A stretch of 64,000 bases of DNA from Agrobacterium leguminum. GTDB lineage: Bacteria; Pseudomonadota; Alphaproteobacteria; Rhizobiales; Rhizobiaceae. The first letter of the stretch is position 1, and each line of letters starts with the position of its first letter. The position numbers and the translations under genes are program-made. Below, piece by piece: positions 17,796 to 27,362 of the stretch. The notes below the pieces were generated by a model. That model was given only the letters and a program-made list of their open reading frames with translations, had not been told where the DNA came from and did not search any database. The stretch is taken from assembly GCF_015704895.1 (NCBI RefSeq), contig NZ_JADQWB010000020.1:1-64000 (forward strand). Direction: 5' to 3'.

Positions 17796-19268
17796 ATGAC
17801 CACGCTCAAGGCGCAGCCGAAAGCCTCGCATTTCATCGACGGGGTGTATGTCGAGGACACGGCCGGCACGCCGTTCGAGAGCATCTTCCCGGCCACCGGC
17901 GAGGTGATCGCGAAGCTGCATGCGGCAACGCCCGCCATCGTCGAGCGAGCCATCGCCTCGGCCAAACGTGCGCAGAAGGAATGGGCGGCGATGAGCCCGA
18001 TGGCCCGCGGCCGCATCCTCAAACGCGCCGCCGATATCATGCGCGAGCGCAACGATGCGCTGTCGACGCTGGAGACGCTGGATACCGGCAAGCCCATTCA
18101 GGAAACCATCGTCGCCGACCCGACCTCCGGCGCGGATGCCTTCGAATTTTTTGGCGGCATTGCCCCTTCGGCGCTGAACGGCGATTACATCCCGCTCGGC
18201 GGCGATTTCGCCTATACCAAGCGTGTGCCGCTCGGCGTCTGCGTCGGCATCGGCGCGTGGAATTATCCGCAGCAGATCGCCTGCTGGAAGGCGTCACCTG
18301 CGCTGGTCGCCGGCAATGCCATGGTCTTCAAGCCCTCGGAAAATACCCCGCTCGGCGCCTTGAAGATCGCCGAAATCCTGATCGAAGCCGGTCTGCCAAA
18401 GGGCCTGTTCAACGTCATTCAGGGTGATCGCGATACCGGCCCGCTGCTGGTCAATCACCCGGATGTGGCGAAGGTCTCGCTTACCGGCTCAGTCCCGACC
18501 GGCCGCAAGGTGGCCGCTGCCGCTGCCGGGCATCTGAAGCACGTGACCATGGAACTCGGCGGCAAGTCGCCGCTGATCGTCTTCGACGACGCCGATATCG
18601 AAAGCGCTGTCGGCGGGGCCATGCTCGGCAATTTCTATTCCTCCGGCCAGGTCTGCTCCAACGGCACCCGCGTCTTCGTGCAGAAAAAGGCGAAGGAGCG
18701 TTTCCTCGACAATCTGAAGCGCCGCACCGAGGCGATGATCCTCGGCGATCCGCTCGATTATGCCACCCATCTCGGCCCACTGGTCTCCAAGGCCCAGCAG
18801 GAGAAGGTCCTTTCCTATATCGAAAAGGGCAGGGCGGAGGGCGCGACGCTCATTACCGGCGGCGGCATTCCGAACAATGTTTCAGGCGAGGGCGCCTATG
18901 TGCAGCCGACTGTCTTCGCCAATGTGACCGACGACATGACCATCGCCCGCGAGGAAATCTTCGGGCCCGTCATGTGCGTTCTGGATTTCGACGATGAGGA
19001 CGAGGTTCTTACCCGCGCCAACGCCACCGAATTCGGCCTCGCCGGCGGCGTCTTCACCGCCGATCTCGCCCGCGCCCATCGCGTGGTCGACCGGCTGGAG
19101 GCGGGCACGCTTTGGATCAATACCTATAATCTCTGCCCGGTCGAAATCCCCTTCGGCGGCTCGAAACAATCCGGGTTTGGTCGCGAGAATTCGGCCGCCG
19201 CGCTGGAGCATTATAGTGAGCTGAAGACGGTTTATGTGAGCACTGGGAAGGTAGACGCGCCTTATTGA
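17796..19268 (+). CDS. betB: betaine aldehyde dehydrogenase
   Basis: Oxidises betaine aldehyde to glycine betaine with NAD(P)+, the second step of osmoprotectant synthesis. The 490 residues carry ELGGK (Glu253) and the catalytic Cys287 in [21 protein letters not shown] and KPSENTPLG are family hallmarks. AAGGAGACTTCGAC precedes the ATG. It is followed by a 166-bp palindromic repeat that separates it from betA, whereas betB and betA are normally almost contiguous. Confidence 0.96.
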   Translation: MTTLKAQPKASHFIDGVYVEDTAGTPFESIFPATGEVIAKLHAATPAIVERAIASAKRAQKEWAAMSPMARGRILKRAADIMRERNDALSTLETLDTGKPIQETIVADPTSGADAFEFFGGIAPSALNGDYIPLGGDFAYTKRVPLGVCVGIGAWNYPQQIACWKASPALVAGNAMVFKPSENTPLGALKIAEILIEAGLPKGLFNVIQGDRDTGPLLVNHPDVAKVSLTGSVPTGRKVAAAAAGHLKHVTMELGGKSPLIVFDDADIESAVGGAMLGNFYSSGQVCSNGTRVFVQKKAKERFLDNLKRRTEAMILGDPLDYATHLGPLVSKAQQEKVLSYIEKGRAEGATLITGGGIPNNVSGEGAYVQPTVFANVTDDMTIAREEIFGPVMCVLDFDDEDEVLTRANATEFGLAGGVFTADLARAHRVVDRLEAGTLWINTYNLCPVEIPFGGSKQSGFGRENSAAALEHYSELKTVYVSTGKVDAPY

Positions 19269-19282
19269 AGCGTGGCGGGTGG

Positions 19283-19448
19283 GGCTTACCCCCCTCTGTC
19301 CTGCCGGACATCTCCCCCTCAAGGGGGGAGATCGGCAAGCGGCGCCACCATCACTTCATTCGCTGACGTTGAGATGGGCGCGACCTCGCCGCAGATCGAT
19401 CTCCCCCCTTGAGGGGGAGATGTCCGGCAGGGCAGAGGGGGGGGAGCC
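19283..19448. repeat. C/G-rich inverted repeat element inside the bet operon
   Basis: The arms 19283-19334 and 19397-19448 (52 bp each) are inverted copies with about three mismatches around a 62-bp centre. The inner core matches the arms of the element at 12150-12415. Unlike that copy it has shorter, imperfect arms and no clear flanking duplication, so it looks like an older insertion. Its position between betB and betA could reduce read-through into betA. Confidence 0.85.
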
Positions 19449-19484
19449 ACAGGCGCAGATGTTCATTCTGGAGATATTTCGCAA

Positions 19485-21134
19485 ATGCAAGCAGACTACG
19501 TCATCGTCGGTTCGGGTTCCGCAGGCTCCGCCATCGCCTATCGCCTGTCGGAAGACGGTCGTTATTCGGTGATCGTCATCGAGGCCGGCGGGTCGGATTT
19601 CGGCCCCTTCATCCAGATGCCGGCCGCACTCGCATGGCCGATGAGCATGAAGCGCTATAATTGGGGCTATCTCTCCGAGCCCGAGCCGAACCTCGACAAC
19701 CGCAGGATTACGGCCCCGCGCGGAAAAGTCATCGGCGGTTCGTCCTCCATCAACGGCCTCGTTTACGTGCGCGGCCATGCGGAGGATTTCAACCGCTGGG
19801 AAGAGCTTGGCGCGCATGGCTGGGCCTATGCGGATGTGCTGCCTTACTTCAAGCGCATGGAACACAGCCATGGCGGCGAGGAGGGCTGGCGCGGCACGGA
19901 TGGGCCGCTGCATGTGCAGCGCGGCCCGGTCAACAATCCGCTGTTCCACGCCTTCATTCAGGCCGGCGCACAGGCCGGTTTTGAACTGACCGACGATTAT
20001 AACGGCTCCAAGCAGGAGGGTTTCGGCCTGATGGAGCAGACCATCCATAATGGCCGCCGCTGGTCCGCCGCCAATGCCTATCTGAAACCGGCGCTGAAGC
20101 GCGGCAATGTCACGCTGGTCAACGGTTTCGCCCGCAAGGTCGTCATCGAGAACGGTCGCGCGATCGGTGTCGAGATCGAGCGCAAGGGCGTGGTGGAAAC
20201 CATCGCGGCCAATCGCGAGGTCATCGTCTCGGCATCCTCCTTCAATTCGCCGAAACTGTTGATGCTCTCAGGCATCGGCCCCGCCGCGCACCTGAAAGAC
20301 ATGGGTATCGAGGTGAAGGCGGATCGTCCGGGCGTGGGCGCAAATCTTCAGGACCATATGGAGTTTTATTTCCAGCAGGTCTCCACCAAGCCGGTCTCGC
20401 TTTATTCCTGGCTGCCATGGTTCTGGCAGGGCGTGGCTGGCGCGCAATGGCTGCTGTCGAAAGGCGGGCTTGGCGCTTCCAACCAGTTCGAGGCCTGCGC
20501 CTTCCTGCGCTCCGCGCCCGGTCTGAAACAGCCTGACATCCAGTATCATTTCCTGCCCGTCGCCATTTCCTATGATGGCAAGGCGGCGGCGAAAAGCCAT
20601 GGTTTTCAGGTGCATGTGGGTTACAACCTGTCGAAATCGCGCGGCAATGTCACATTGCGCTCGGCCGATCCGCATGACGACCCGGTCATCCGCTTCAACT
20701 ATATGAGCCACCCGGAAGACTGGGAAAAATTCCGCCATTGTGTGCGCCTGACGCGCGACATCTTCAGCCAGAAAGCCTTTGACGATTTTCGCGGGCCGGA
20801 AATCCAGCCCGGCGAAAGCGTGGAGACTGATGAGGAGATCGACGCCTTTTTGCGCGAGCATCTGGAAAGCGCCTATCACCCCTGCGGCACCTGCCGCATG
20901 GGCGACAGGGACGACCCGATGGCCGTCGTCGATCCCGAATGCCGAGTGATCGGGGTGGAGGGCTTAAGGGTGGCGGACAGCTCGATCTTCCCGCATGTGA
21001 CCTATGGCAACCTCAACGGCCCGTCGATCATGACCGGCGAAAAAGCGGCGGACCACATTCTCGGCAAAACCCCGCTGCCACGTTCCAATCAGGAACCATG
21101 GGTAAACCCGCGCGCGGCCGTCAGCGACCGGTGA
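19485..21134 (+). CDS. betA: choline dehydrogenase
   Basis: FAD-dependent GMC-family oxidoreductase that oxidises choline to betaine aldehyde at the membrane. The 549 residues start with the FAD loop [10 protein letters not shown] (9-18). GMC signatures [12 protein letters not shown] and [16 protein letters not shown] are present, and a C-terminal CGTCRMG block and the [11 protein letters not shown] active-site region follow. The ATG at 19485 has GGAG about 10 bases upstream. It is the last gene of betI-betB-betA and ends 3 bases before the convergent toxin gene. Confidence 0.95.
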   Translation: MQADYVIVGSGSAGSAIAYRLSEDGRYSVIVIEAGGSDFGPFIQMPAALAWPMSMKRYNWGYLSEPEPNLDNRRITAPRGKVIGGSSSINGLVYVRGHAEDFNRWEELGAHGWAYADVLPYFKRMEHSHGGEEGWRGTDGPLHVQRGPVNNPLFHAFIQAGAQAGFELTDDYNGSKQEGFGLMEQTIHNGRRWSAANAYLKPALKRGNVTLVNGFARKVVIENGRAIGVEIERKGVVETIAANREVIVSASSFNSPKLLMLSGIGPAAHLKDMGIEVKADRPGVGANLQDHMEFYFQQVSTKPVSLYSWLPWFWQGVAGAQWLLSKGGLGASNQFEACAFLRSAPGLKQPDIQYHFLPVAISYDGKAAAKSHGFQVHVGYNLSKSRGNVTLRSADPHDDPVIRFNYMSHPEDWEKFRHCVRLTRDIFSQKAFDDFRGPEIQPGESVETDEEIDAFLREHLESAYHPCGTCRMGDRDDPMAVVDPECRVIGVEGLRVADSSIFPHVTYGNLNGPSIMTGEKAADHILGKTPLPRSNQEPWVNPRAAVSDR

Positions 21135-21137
21135 GGG

Positions 21138-21437
21138 TCAATGGTAATCGTCCTCGCGCTGGTGGCGGACGGCGGCAATGGTGACGGTTTCCGGGCCATC
21201 AATGCGGAACAGCACGATATAGCCGGAGGAACCGAAGGGCACGAGGAGCTCGCGTATGAGGCTGTTTTCGGCAGATGCCTTGCGGCAACTGAAGGGAAAA
21301 TCGCCGAGAATCTCCAGTCCTGCTCTTATGGCGCGGATCGCTTTCTCAGCCACATCGATGTCGTAGGCGATCAGAAAATCATAGATGCGATCAAAATCGG
21401 CCAAGGCTTCTTCGGTATAGCGAAGCTCATACGTCAT
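21138..21437 (-). CDS. RelE/ParE-family toxin
   Basis: 99-residue protein with the ParE/RelE fold pattern: RYTEEALADFDRIYDFL helices, then RELLVPFGSSGYIVLFRI and VTIAAVRHQREDDYH strands. ParE toxins attack gyrase whereas RelE toxins cut mRNA; the sequence alone does not decide which. It overlaps the antitoxin by 4 bases (ATGA), so the two are translationally coupled. Its stop faces betA with only 3 bases between. Confidence 0.88.
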   Translation of the reverse strand: MTYELRYTEEALADFDRIYDFLIAYDIDVAEKAIRAIRAGLEILGDFPFSCRKASAENSLIRELLVPFGSSGYIVLFRIDGPETVTIAAVRHQREDDYH

Positions 21438-21706
21438 TTCCGCTTCGCGGCTTTCGCAGCATCAAGTTTTCTTTGCATCATCGAAAGAACATCGTCGGTG
21501 CTATAATAAATGCCGGTGCGCTCCGCTTGTTCGAGTGACGCCAGCCCGCGCGCAATGAATTCCGCCTGCGATTTACGGATTTGCACCTGCCTGCGCACGG
21601 ACTCTTCAACGAAGGAAGAAAGCGTCTCGCCTTCCTTCAGCACGCTTTCAGCAGCCTCGCGAAAATCCGCCGTCACTCGCAGTGAAGGGATCGTTGCCGT
21701 TTTCAT
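21434..21706 (-). CDS. antitoxin partner of the RelE/ParE toxin
   Basis: 90-residue protein starting MKTATIPSLRVTADFREA, with an N-terminal ribbon-helix-helix-like strand and helix (SLRVTADFREAAESVLKEG, SSFVEESVRRQV). A long charged C-terminal helix ends AAKAAKRK, as expected of an antitoxin that wraps a toxin. The start at 21706 gives a normal-sized protein; an upstream ATG adds 26 unlikely residues. It sits upstream of the toxin, the usual order, and probably autoregulates the pair. Confidence 0.82.
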   Translation of the reverse strand: MKTATIPSLRVTADFREAAESVLKEGETLSSFVEESVRRQVQIRKSQAEFIARGLASLEQAERTGIYYSTDDVLSMMQRKLDAAKAAKRK

Positions 21707-21856
21707 ATTGGGTCTCCGTGCGTTGCAATTGCGATGCAGAGAATGCACCCATGGGATCAGCCTGTCAAATGCAAAACCTTGCAATCCCCGCCCGAGAGGC
21801 GGATAAACGGGCTTCCCGCCTGATGACGACCATCAAAATCACCGATCTGGACCGCC

Positions 21857-23200
21857 ATGCCCGTCGACTACAAAAAGCTGAAGATGCTCCGCCGTTCCCG
21901 TGTCGTGTGGGGTTCGTGGCGGGTGTGGAGGCCGAGGGCGGTTTTCTGGATTGGCGCGATTGCGGTTGGCCTTATCAGCGTCGGCTTTGCATGGCTTGCG
22001 GATAAGGCCCAGCACCTTTTCTTTGCGGCAACCTCATCGGGCGAATGGGCCTTTTTGCTGCCGCTCATCATCACGCCGCTCGGCTTCACGCTCTGCGCCT
22101 GGCTCGCGATCACGGTTTTCCCCAATGCCGGCGGCAGCGGCATTCCGCAGGCGATTGCCGCGCGGCACCTGCGGGAAGATGCGGACCGTTCGCGGCTTCT
22201 GTCGCTGAAACTCGCCTTCGGCAAGGTGGTGCTGACGGTCGCCGGGCTTTTATCCGGTGCCTCCATCGGCCGTGAAGGCCCGACCGTTCAGGTTGGCGCC
22301 TCGATCATGCTGCAGGCCGCCCGCTGGGGCGGCATGGCGCAGGCGAAGGGCCTCATTCTCGCTGGCTCGGCGGCGGGCATCGCGGCTGCTTTCAACACGC
22401 CGCTCGCCGGCATCGTCTTCGCCATCGAAGAAATGAGCAAGACCTATGAATCCCGCGCCAATGGCCTCGTCCTCACTGCCGTCATCCTGTCGGGCCTCGC
22501 TTCGCTGGCGCTGGTCGGCAGCTATACCTATTTCGGCGCCAGTTCGGTGATGGCGAAAACGACCATGGACTGGCTGCTGGTTCTGGTCTGCGGCATTGGT
22601 GGCGGCGCGTTCGGTGCGCTGTTCAGCGCAGGCGCCTTGCGTCTTTCCGCCCGCATCCGGCGCTTCGCGCAGGCCATGCCGCTGAAGCGGATGCTGGCGA
22701 TCGCCGCCGCCTGCGGCCTTGCTTCCGCCGTCCTCGGCATCGCAACGGGCGGCGCGACCTTCGGAACGGGTTACGAACAGGCGCGCGCGGCAATCGAGGG
22801 CGAGGCCGCGCCGGCATTCTTCTTCATCGAAAAACTGGCGGCGACGTTCCTTGCCATGATGTCGGGTATTCCGGGCGGCATTTTCGCACCGTCTTTGTCG
22901 GTGGGCGCGGGTTTCGGCAGTACCATGGCCGCCTTGCTTGGCACCAGCATCGGCCTTGGCGCCATCGTCGGCATGGCGGGTTATTTTGCCGGCGTGGTGC
23001 AGGCGCCGATGACAGCCTTTGTCATCATCCTTGAAATGACCGGAAATCATGAAGGCGTCATGCCCATCATGGCCGCATCGATGCTGGGATATCTGACGTC
23101 GCGGCTTTTCTCCCGCGAGCCGCTTTATCATGGGCTGTCGCGGGTCTTCATCGCCCAGAGCATCCGCGCCCGGCGCGCCGCTCAGGCCAGCGAAACGTAA
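21857..23200 (+). CDS. ClC-type chloride channel/transporter
   Basis: 447-residue multi-pass membrane protein of the voltage-gated chloride channel family. All three anion-site motifs are present: GSGIPQ (about 93-98), GREGP with the gating glutamate (about 140), and GIFAPSL (about 340). An IEEMSKTYE segment supplies the internal glutamate used for proton coupling in ClC antiporters, so H+/Cl- exchange is likely. No CBS domains follow. Such proteins help in acid stress or membrane-potential control. It appears monocistronic. Confidence 0.92.
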   Translation: MPVDYKKLKMLRRSRVVWGSWRVWRPRAVFWIGAIAVGLISVGFAWLADKAQHLFFAATSSGEWAFLLPLIITPLGFTLCAWLAITVFPNAGGSGIPQAIAARHLREDADRSRLLSLKLAFGKVVLTVAGLLSGASIGREGPTVQVGASIMLQAARWGGMAQAKGLILAGSAAGIAAAFNTPLAGIVFAIEEMSKTYESRANGLVLTAVILSGLASLALVGSYTYFGASSVMAKTTMDWLLVLVCGIGGGAFGALFSAGALRLSARIRRFAQAMPLKRMLAIAAACGLASAVLGIATGGATFGTGYEQARAAIEGEAAPAFFFIEKLAATFLAMMSGIPGGIFAPSLSVGAGFGSTMAALLGTSIGLGAIVGMAGYFAGVVQAPMTAFVIILEMTGNHEGVMPIMAASMLGYLTSRLFSREPLYHGLSRVFIAQSIRARRAAQASET

Positions 23201-23204
23201 CCGC

Positions 23205-23957
23205 TTACGCGCGGATGCCCGCCACGCCGAAATAACCGAGCCCCGGTATCTTCACGCCGGGCCGGCTGAAATCGATGCCGGCGACAAGACCGAGAAAATT
23301 GATCTCGAAACCGCTGCGCGCACCCGCCGAAATGCCGAACAGGCCGCCGAGCGAAAAGCTTACATCCTTCCAGTCATCGGCGATGTGATAAAACGCGCCG
23401 TCCGGCAGATAATCGCGGCCCACGGCATCCGGCGGCAGCACGACGCCGAGTTCCGGCACGCTGCGCAGCACATGGGCGACGAAGGTGTTGGAGTTGGGGC
23501 CGGGATAGATGCGATAGCCGCCCGGCCGGCCATAGGGGTAATCGGCAATCGCCTTTTCGATCTTCGGGATCAGCTTTTCCGCCTCTGCGCCATGAATGGC
23601 CACCACCTGGCGCGGTGTGTTGGAATACCAGAAGGCATCCGCCGCATAGCCATTGCGGCGGATCGGCGTGCCCCAACCCACCTTGTCATAGCGGTCATAG
23701 GCTTTCGCGCCCGGCTTTTTCAGCACGATCCAGGCATGACTGGCGACAGAGCCCTTGAAGCCGCCCGTCATGGCGGAAAACACGTAGACCGCAGCCTGTT
23801 CATCGGCGTCCGCCTGGGGAAGGACGCCGGACGAAGACCAGCGGGCATCGCGCCAGCCCTGCGGATGGTCCCGCATGGCCCACAGCCCGGCCGATGCCAG
23901 TGCGGGAAGCAGATAGATAACGGCAATCGCCAGCAGCAGACGTTTTGCAAATTTCAC
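23205..23957 (-). CDS. DUF3750 family membrane-anchored protein
   Basis: 251 residues from the GTG at 23957: one N-terminal transmembrane or signal segment (KRLLLAIAVIYLLPALASAGLWA region), then a periplasmic domain. Blocks such as SHAWIVLKKPGA, YGRPGGYRIYPGPNSNTFVAHVLR and LPPDAVGRDYL match DUF3750, a family without known function. The conserved His, Asn-Ser-Asn and Arg residues look enzymatic (NlpC-like), but that is speculation. An ATG at 24002 is an alternative start but overlaps the divergent asparaginase leader. Confidence 0.82.
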   Translation of the reverse strand: MKFAKRLLLAIAVIYLLPALASAGLWAMRDHPQGWRDARWSSSGVLPQADADEQAAVYVFSAMTGGFKGSVASHAWIVLKKPGAKAYDRYDKVGWGTPIRRNGYAADAFWYSNTPRQVVAIHGAEAEKLIPKIEKAIADYPYGRPGGYRIYPGPNSNTFVAHVLRSVPELGVVLPPDAVGRDYLPDGAFYHIADDWKDVSFSLGGLFGISAGARSGFEINFLGLVAGIDFSRPGVKIPGLGYFGVAGIRA

Positions 23958-24030
23958 TGATAGCCCCGTGCATCGAAAAATCAATTGCGGTATCAACCAC
24001 ATGAAATCAGAATTTTTTGAGGCTGCGAAA

Positions 24031-25029
24031 ATGAACAATTCCGTTACCGTCGAAGTCACCCGCGGCAACCTCGTGGAAAGCCGCCATCAGGGCCTTGCCG
24101 TGGTGGTGGATGGCGATGGCGGCGTGCTGTTTTCGGCTGGCGATATCGAGCGCGGCATCTTCCCGCGTTCCGCCTGCAAGGCCATGCAGGCGCTGCCGCT
24201 GGTGGAAAGCGGTGCTGCGGATGCCTACGGCTTCGGCAACCGCGAACTGGCGCTTGCCTGTTCCTCGCATTCCGGTGAGGACGCGCATGTGGAGCTCGCC
24301 GCTTCGATGCTGGCGAAAGCGGGCAGGGATGTGGATACGCTGGAATGCGGCGCGCATTGGTCTTCCGACCAGAAAACCATCATCCATCAGGCCCGCACGC
24401 TGGAAAAGCCGACGGCGCTTCACAATAATTGCTCCGGCAAACATTCGGGCTTCATCTGCGCCTGCTGCCACACCGGCACCGACCCCAAGGGCTATGTCGG
24501 TTACGATCATCCGTTGCAGCAGGAAATCCGCGCCACGATGGCAAGCCTGACGGGTGCGACGCTCGGCCATGACAATTGCGGTGTGGATGGCTGCTCCATC
24601 CCCACCTATGCCGTCCCGCTCAAAGGGCTTGCGCATGGTTTCGCGAAGATGGCGACGGGCAGGGGGCTGGAAGCGGGCCGCGCGAAAGCCTCACAGCGTC
24701 TCATCGAGGCCTGCATGGCGGAGCCCTTTTACGTGGCGGGCACCGGCCGCGCCTGCACGAAACTGATGCAGATCGCGCCGGGAAAAATCTTCGCAAAGAC
24801 CGGCGCGGAGGGCGTCTTCGTCGCCGCCCTGCCGGAAAAGGGCATTGCCATGGCGGTGAAATGCGAAGACGGCACGACGCGTGCGGCGGAAGCCATGGTT
24901 TCGGCACTGCTTGCGCGCTATTTCGATGAAGGCAGCGAAGAGCAGCAGGCTTTGCTTGGCATGGCGAACCGGCAGATGCGCAACTGGAACGGCATCCATG
25001 TCGGCGATGTCCGCGTCGTCGGGCTTTAA
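24031..25029 (+). CDS. L-asparaginase, Rhizobium etli type II (ReAV-like)
   Basis: Hydrolyses asparagine to aspartate and ammonia; unrelated to E. coli asparaginases. The 332 residues include SACK (Ser47, Lys50) and SSHSGE (Ser79 region), which align with the catalytic Ser-Lys-Ser set described for the R. etli enzyme. CSGKHSGF and DNCGVDGCSIPTYA blocks contribute the metal-binding cysteines. The ATG at 24031 has GAGG about 10 bases upstream; two upstream ATGs give extensions without family character. It is divergent from the DUF3750 gene. Confidence 0.9.
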   Translation: MNNSVTVEVTRGNLVESRHQGLAVVVDGDGGVLFSAGDIERGIFPRSACKAMQALPLVESGAADAYGFGNRELALACSSHSGEDAHVELAASMLAKAGRDVDTLECGAHWSSDQKTIIHQARTLEKPTALHNNCSGKHSGFICACCHTGTDPKGYVGYDHPLQQEIRATMASLTGATLGHDNCGVDGCSIPTYAVPLKGLAHGFAKMATGRGLEAGRAKASQRLIEACMAEPFYVAGTGRACTKLMQIAPGKIFAKTGAEGVFVAALPEKGIAMAVKCEDGTTRAAEAMVSALLARYFDEGSEEQQALLGMANRQMRNWNGIHVGDVRVVGL

Positions 25030-25163
25030 ATAACCTTTGACGCGGCCGGTTGCGGGCACGATGATGACGTGCCCTGCGTGTGACGGCCATCCCATGGCCG
25101 CCGAGGGGCGGCGTCCGCATGAGGAAGAAACGGGCGCTTCATTGCTTTGGAGGTCGCATATCC

Positions 25164-25784
25164 ATGTTCACACTGTTCTTCTCCCCCGGTTCCTGCTCCC
25201 GCGCCAGCCATATCGTGCTTGAGGAATCCGGCCTGCCTTACAAGGCCCACCGCGTCAATTTCGCGGAGGGCGAGCAACGCTCCGAGGCATTTTTAAAGAT
25301 CAATCCGAAGGGCCGCGTGCCCGCGCTGGCCACGGCAAGCGGCGTGCTGACGGAGACGCCCGCCATCCTCGCCTTCATCGCGCAGATGGCGCCTGAAAAG
25401 AAGCTCACGCCGCTCGACGATCCCTTCGAATTCGCGCTGATGCAGTCCTTCAACGCCTTCATTTCCTCCACCGTGCATGTCGCCCACGCGCATGGCCGGC
25501 GCGGCAGCCGCTGGGCGAATGAGGATAGTTCGCTGGCCGATATGAAGGCGAAAGTGCCGCAGACCATGGGCGAGTGCTTCGAACTGATCGAGCACGGCAT
25601 GCTGCACGGTCCCTGGGTTCTTGGTACGGCCTATTCGGTTGCCGATCCCTATCTCTTCGTCATGTCCGGCTGGCTGGAAAGCGATGGGGTGGATATTGCC
25701 CGCTTCCCGAAGGTGCACGACCACTTCCGCCGCATGAACGACCGCCCGGCGGTGCAGCGGGCGCTGGCGGGCGAGAGGGGCTGA
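25164..25784 (+). CDS. glutathione S-transferase family protein
   Basis: 206-residue cytosolic GST. The N-terminal thioredoxin fold begins FTLFFSPGSCSRASHIVLEE, with a Ser/Cys pair where beta-class enzymes carry the catalytic Cys. PKGRVPAL holds the cis-proline and ETPAILAFIA the glutathione-contacting residues, and an all-helical C-terminal domain follows. GGAGG precedes the ATG at 25164. The physiological substrate is unknown. Another GST lies convergently 180 bases away, separated by a repeat. Confidence 0.88.
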   Translation: MFTLFFSPGSCSRASHIVLEESGLPYKAHRVNFAEGEQRSEAFLKINPKGRVPALATASGVLTETPAILAFIAQMAPEKKLTPLDDPFEFALMQSFNAFISSTVHVAHAHGRRGSRWANEDSSLADMKAKVPQTMGECFELIEHGMLHGPWVLGTAYSVADPYLFVMSGWLESDGVDIARFPKVHDHFRRMNDRPAVQRALAGERG

Positions 25785-25810
25785 GAGGCTCCAACTCGGT
25801 CTTGTGCTCC

Positions 25811-25930
25811 TCCCTCATCCCTGTGCTTGTCACAGGGATCCAGCCAGCCCAAGTCCTTGGGCTGAAAGAACTCTCCCCGCCGCGCAGACGCGCGTCGGCT
25901 GGATTCCTGTGACAAGCACAGGAATGAGGG
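25811..25930 (+). repeat. ~120-bp multi-hairpin intergenic repeat
   Basis: Terminal arms pair (CATCCCTGTGCTTGTCAC with GTGACAAGCACAGGAATG). The centre holds the palindrome CAGCCCAAGTCCTTGGGCTG and a CGCGCAGACGCGCG hairpin. The same layout recurs at 28939, 52793 and 61431. It lies between two convergent GST genes and may end the plus-strand one. Confidence 0.88.
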
Positions 25931-25963
25931 TGGAGAAAGAAGGAGCGCGGAATGTTCTCCCGC

Positions 25964-26623
25964 TCAGGCCGCCTCGGCGGCCCGGCTGTCCCACATGGTC
26001 TTGAACGCCGTGCGGGCCTGGCAACGATCCAGCCAGGCCTTCAACGCCGGATGGGCATCGAACAGCGGCTTGTGGCCCTGCGCGTAACGAACGATTTCCG
26101 CCGCGTTGAGATCGGCCACGGTGAAACGGTCGCCCACCAGATAATCATGGCTGGAAAGATGCTGCTCCAGCACCCGGAAGGGGCGTTTCAGCAGGCGGGC
26201 GGCAACATCGATCACGGCCTTGCCGCTATCGCTTTCCGACAGGCCTTCGGCGATGGCGGAGGAAATCTTCAGCGAATTGGTCTCGATTTCAGTGGCGGCA
26301 AAGAAAGACCATTGCAGCATCGCCGCATCTTCCTTCAGGTCGATGGGGGCGAGCGGTCCGCCATATTTGCGGGCAAGGTAGAGATTGATGGCCATGGATT
26401 CGTAAAGCACCATGCCGTCATCCTCTATGCAGGGAATGGTGCCCATCGGGTTGACGGCGAGAAATGCGGGAGACAGCGTGTTGAGCGGCGCATCCGCAGC
26501 CAGCGGATCGGCAAGGCGGCGGGCCTGTATGACAGGCACATGCTTGAATTCTATGCCCAGTTCACCCGCAAGCCACAGCGTGCGCGTGGCACGGGAACGG
26601 TAGACACCGTAAATCGTCAACAT
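25964..26623 (-). CDS. glutathione S-transferase family protein
   Basis: 219-residue GST. The N-terminus [19 protein letters not shown] matches the GST group whose thiolate-stabilising residue is a Ser or Tyr. [11 protein letters not shown] contains the cis-proline and [15 protein letters not shown] the Glu-Ser pair for glutathione. C-terminal [19 protein letters not shown] is a normal GST helix block. It is unlike the neighbouring GST in detail, so they are not a recent duplication. It is followed upstream by the MarR gene on the same strand, about 80 bases away. Confidence 0.88.
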   Translation of the reverse strand: MLTIYGVYRSRATRTLWLAGELGIEFKHVPVIQARRLADPLAADAPLNTLSPAFLAVNPMGTIPCIEDDGMVLYESMAINLYLARKYGGPLAPIDLKEDAAMLQWSFFAATEIETNSLKISSAIAEGLSESDSGKAVIDVAARLLKRPFRVLEQHLSSHDYLVGDRFTVADLNAAEIVRYAQGHKPLFDAHPALKAWLDRCQARTAFKTMWDSRAAEAA

Positions 26624-26705
26624 CGAAATTACCCCTTGACCAGTTCGATGCGCGGCACGTTACGGTTTCGTCGTTTTAAAGTGAAGTTGCAGATCGTCGG
26701 GGCAG

Positions 26706-27221
26706 CTATGATTTTTTCTGATCCGTGAAGAAGTCCGTATCCGGCGACAGGCGATATTCGAAACGGTCGATGAAACGTTCGAACAGGCGTGCGAATGTCT
26801 CCACATCCTCCGCCGGCCATCCATCCATCACGTCCTCGATGACGCTCATCTTGGTCCGGCGCATTTCCTGCAAAAGACTGGTGCCGAGCGGCGTGATCTC
26901 GACAATGCTGCGGCGGCCGTCCTCCTGGGAAACGCCGCGTTTCAGCAGGCCGCGCCCGACCATGTCCGCCACCACCCGGCTGCCGCGGGAAGGGTCGATG
27001 CGCATGCCCTCGGCAATCGCACCCACGGTAACATCGCCTTCCGCGCGGCGCAGAATATCGAGAACGTCGATATGGGAGAGTTCGAGACCCGGAGCGAGCT
27101 TGGCAAGCGCCATGCGGCCGATGATGCGGCGGCCGATCATGATGCGCATGCGCGTCATCGTATTTCCGATCCGCTTGATGTCCTCGGGCAGATCCTCGTT
27201 CCAGTTTTCCTCAGTCGCCAC
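26706..27221 (-). CDS. MarR-family regulator of the divergent MFS exporter
   Basis: 171-residue winged-helix protein; LSHIDVLDILRRAEGDVTVGAIAEGMRIDPSRGSRVV (in part) is the MarR recognition region, and RRSIVEITPLG forms the wing. It is transcribed away from an EmrB-type exporter with 141 bases between, the classic layout of a repressor that is released by the drug it helps expel. The effector is unknown. A GST gene lies just downstream on the same strand and may be co-regulated. Confidence 0.88.
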   Translation of the reverse strand: MATEENWNEDLPEDIKRIGNTMTRMRIMIGRRIIGRMALAKLAPGLELSHIDVLDILRRAEGDVTVGAIAEGMRIDPSRGSRVVADMVGRGLLKRGVSQEDGRRSIVEITPLGTSLLQEMRRTKMSVIEDVMDGWPAEDVETFARLFERFIDRFEYRLSPDTDFFTDQKKS

Positions 27222-27295
27222 GCTTCATCGTCCCTTTCGATGCTGTTTTCCGATCACATTTAGCGGCATTAACACAGATGTCAAAAACTTGCCAT

Positions 27296-27311
27296 TGACA
27301 TATATATGCTA
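27296..27311. promoter_or_regulatory. A/T-rich near-palindrome in the marR-MFS intergenic region
   Basis: TGACATATATATGCTA has a perfectly self-complementary 10-base core (CATATATATG, 27299-27308) and matching outer T/A. It lies between the divergent genes, overlapping a TTGACA hexamer (27295-27300). It is a plausible MarR operator. Confidence 0.45.
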
Positions 27312-27362
27312 ATAGCACACAAATTGTCGCAGCAAAACTGCCGGAAGCCAACGAGATTTTTC

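Noticed and set aside
25804-26024. Short open frames over the hairpin repeats here and at the other copies
   Set aside because: The same pseudo-peptides recur at each repeat copy because the repeat DNA is conserved, not because of coding.
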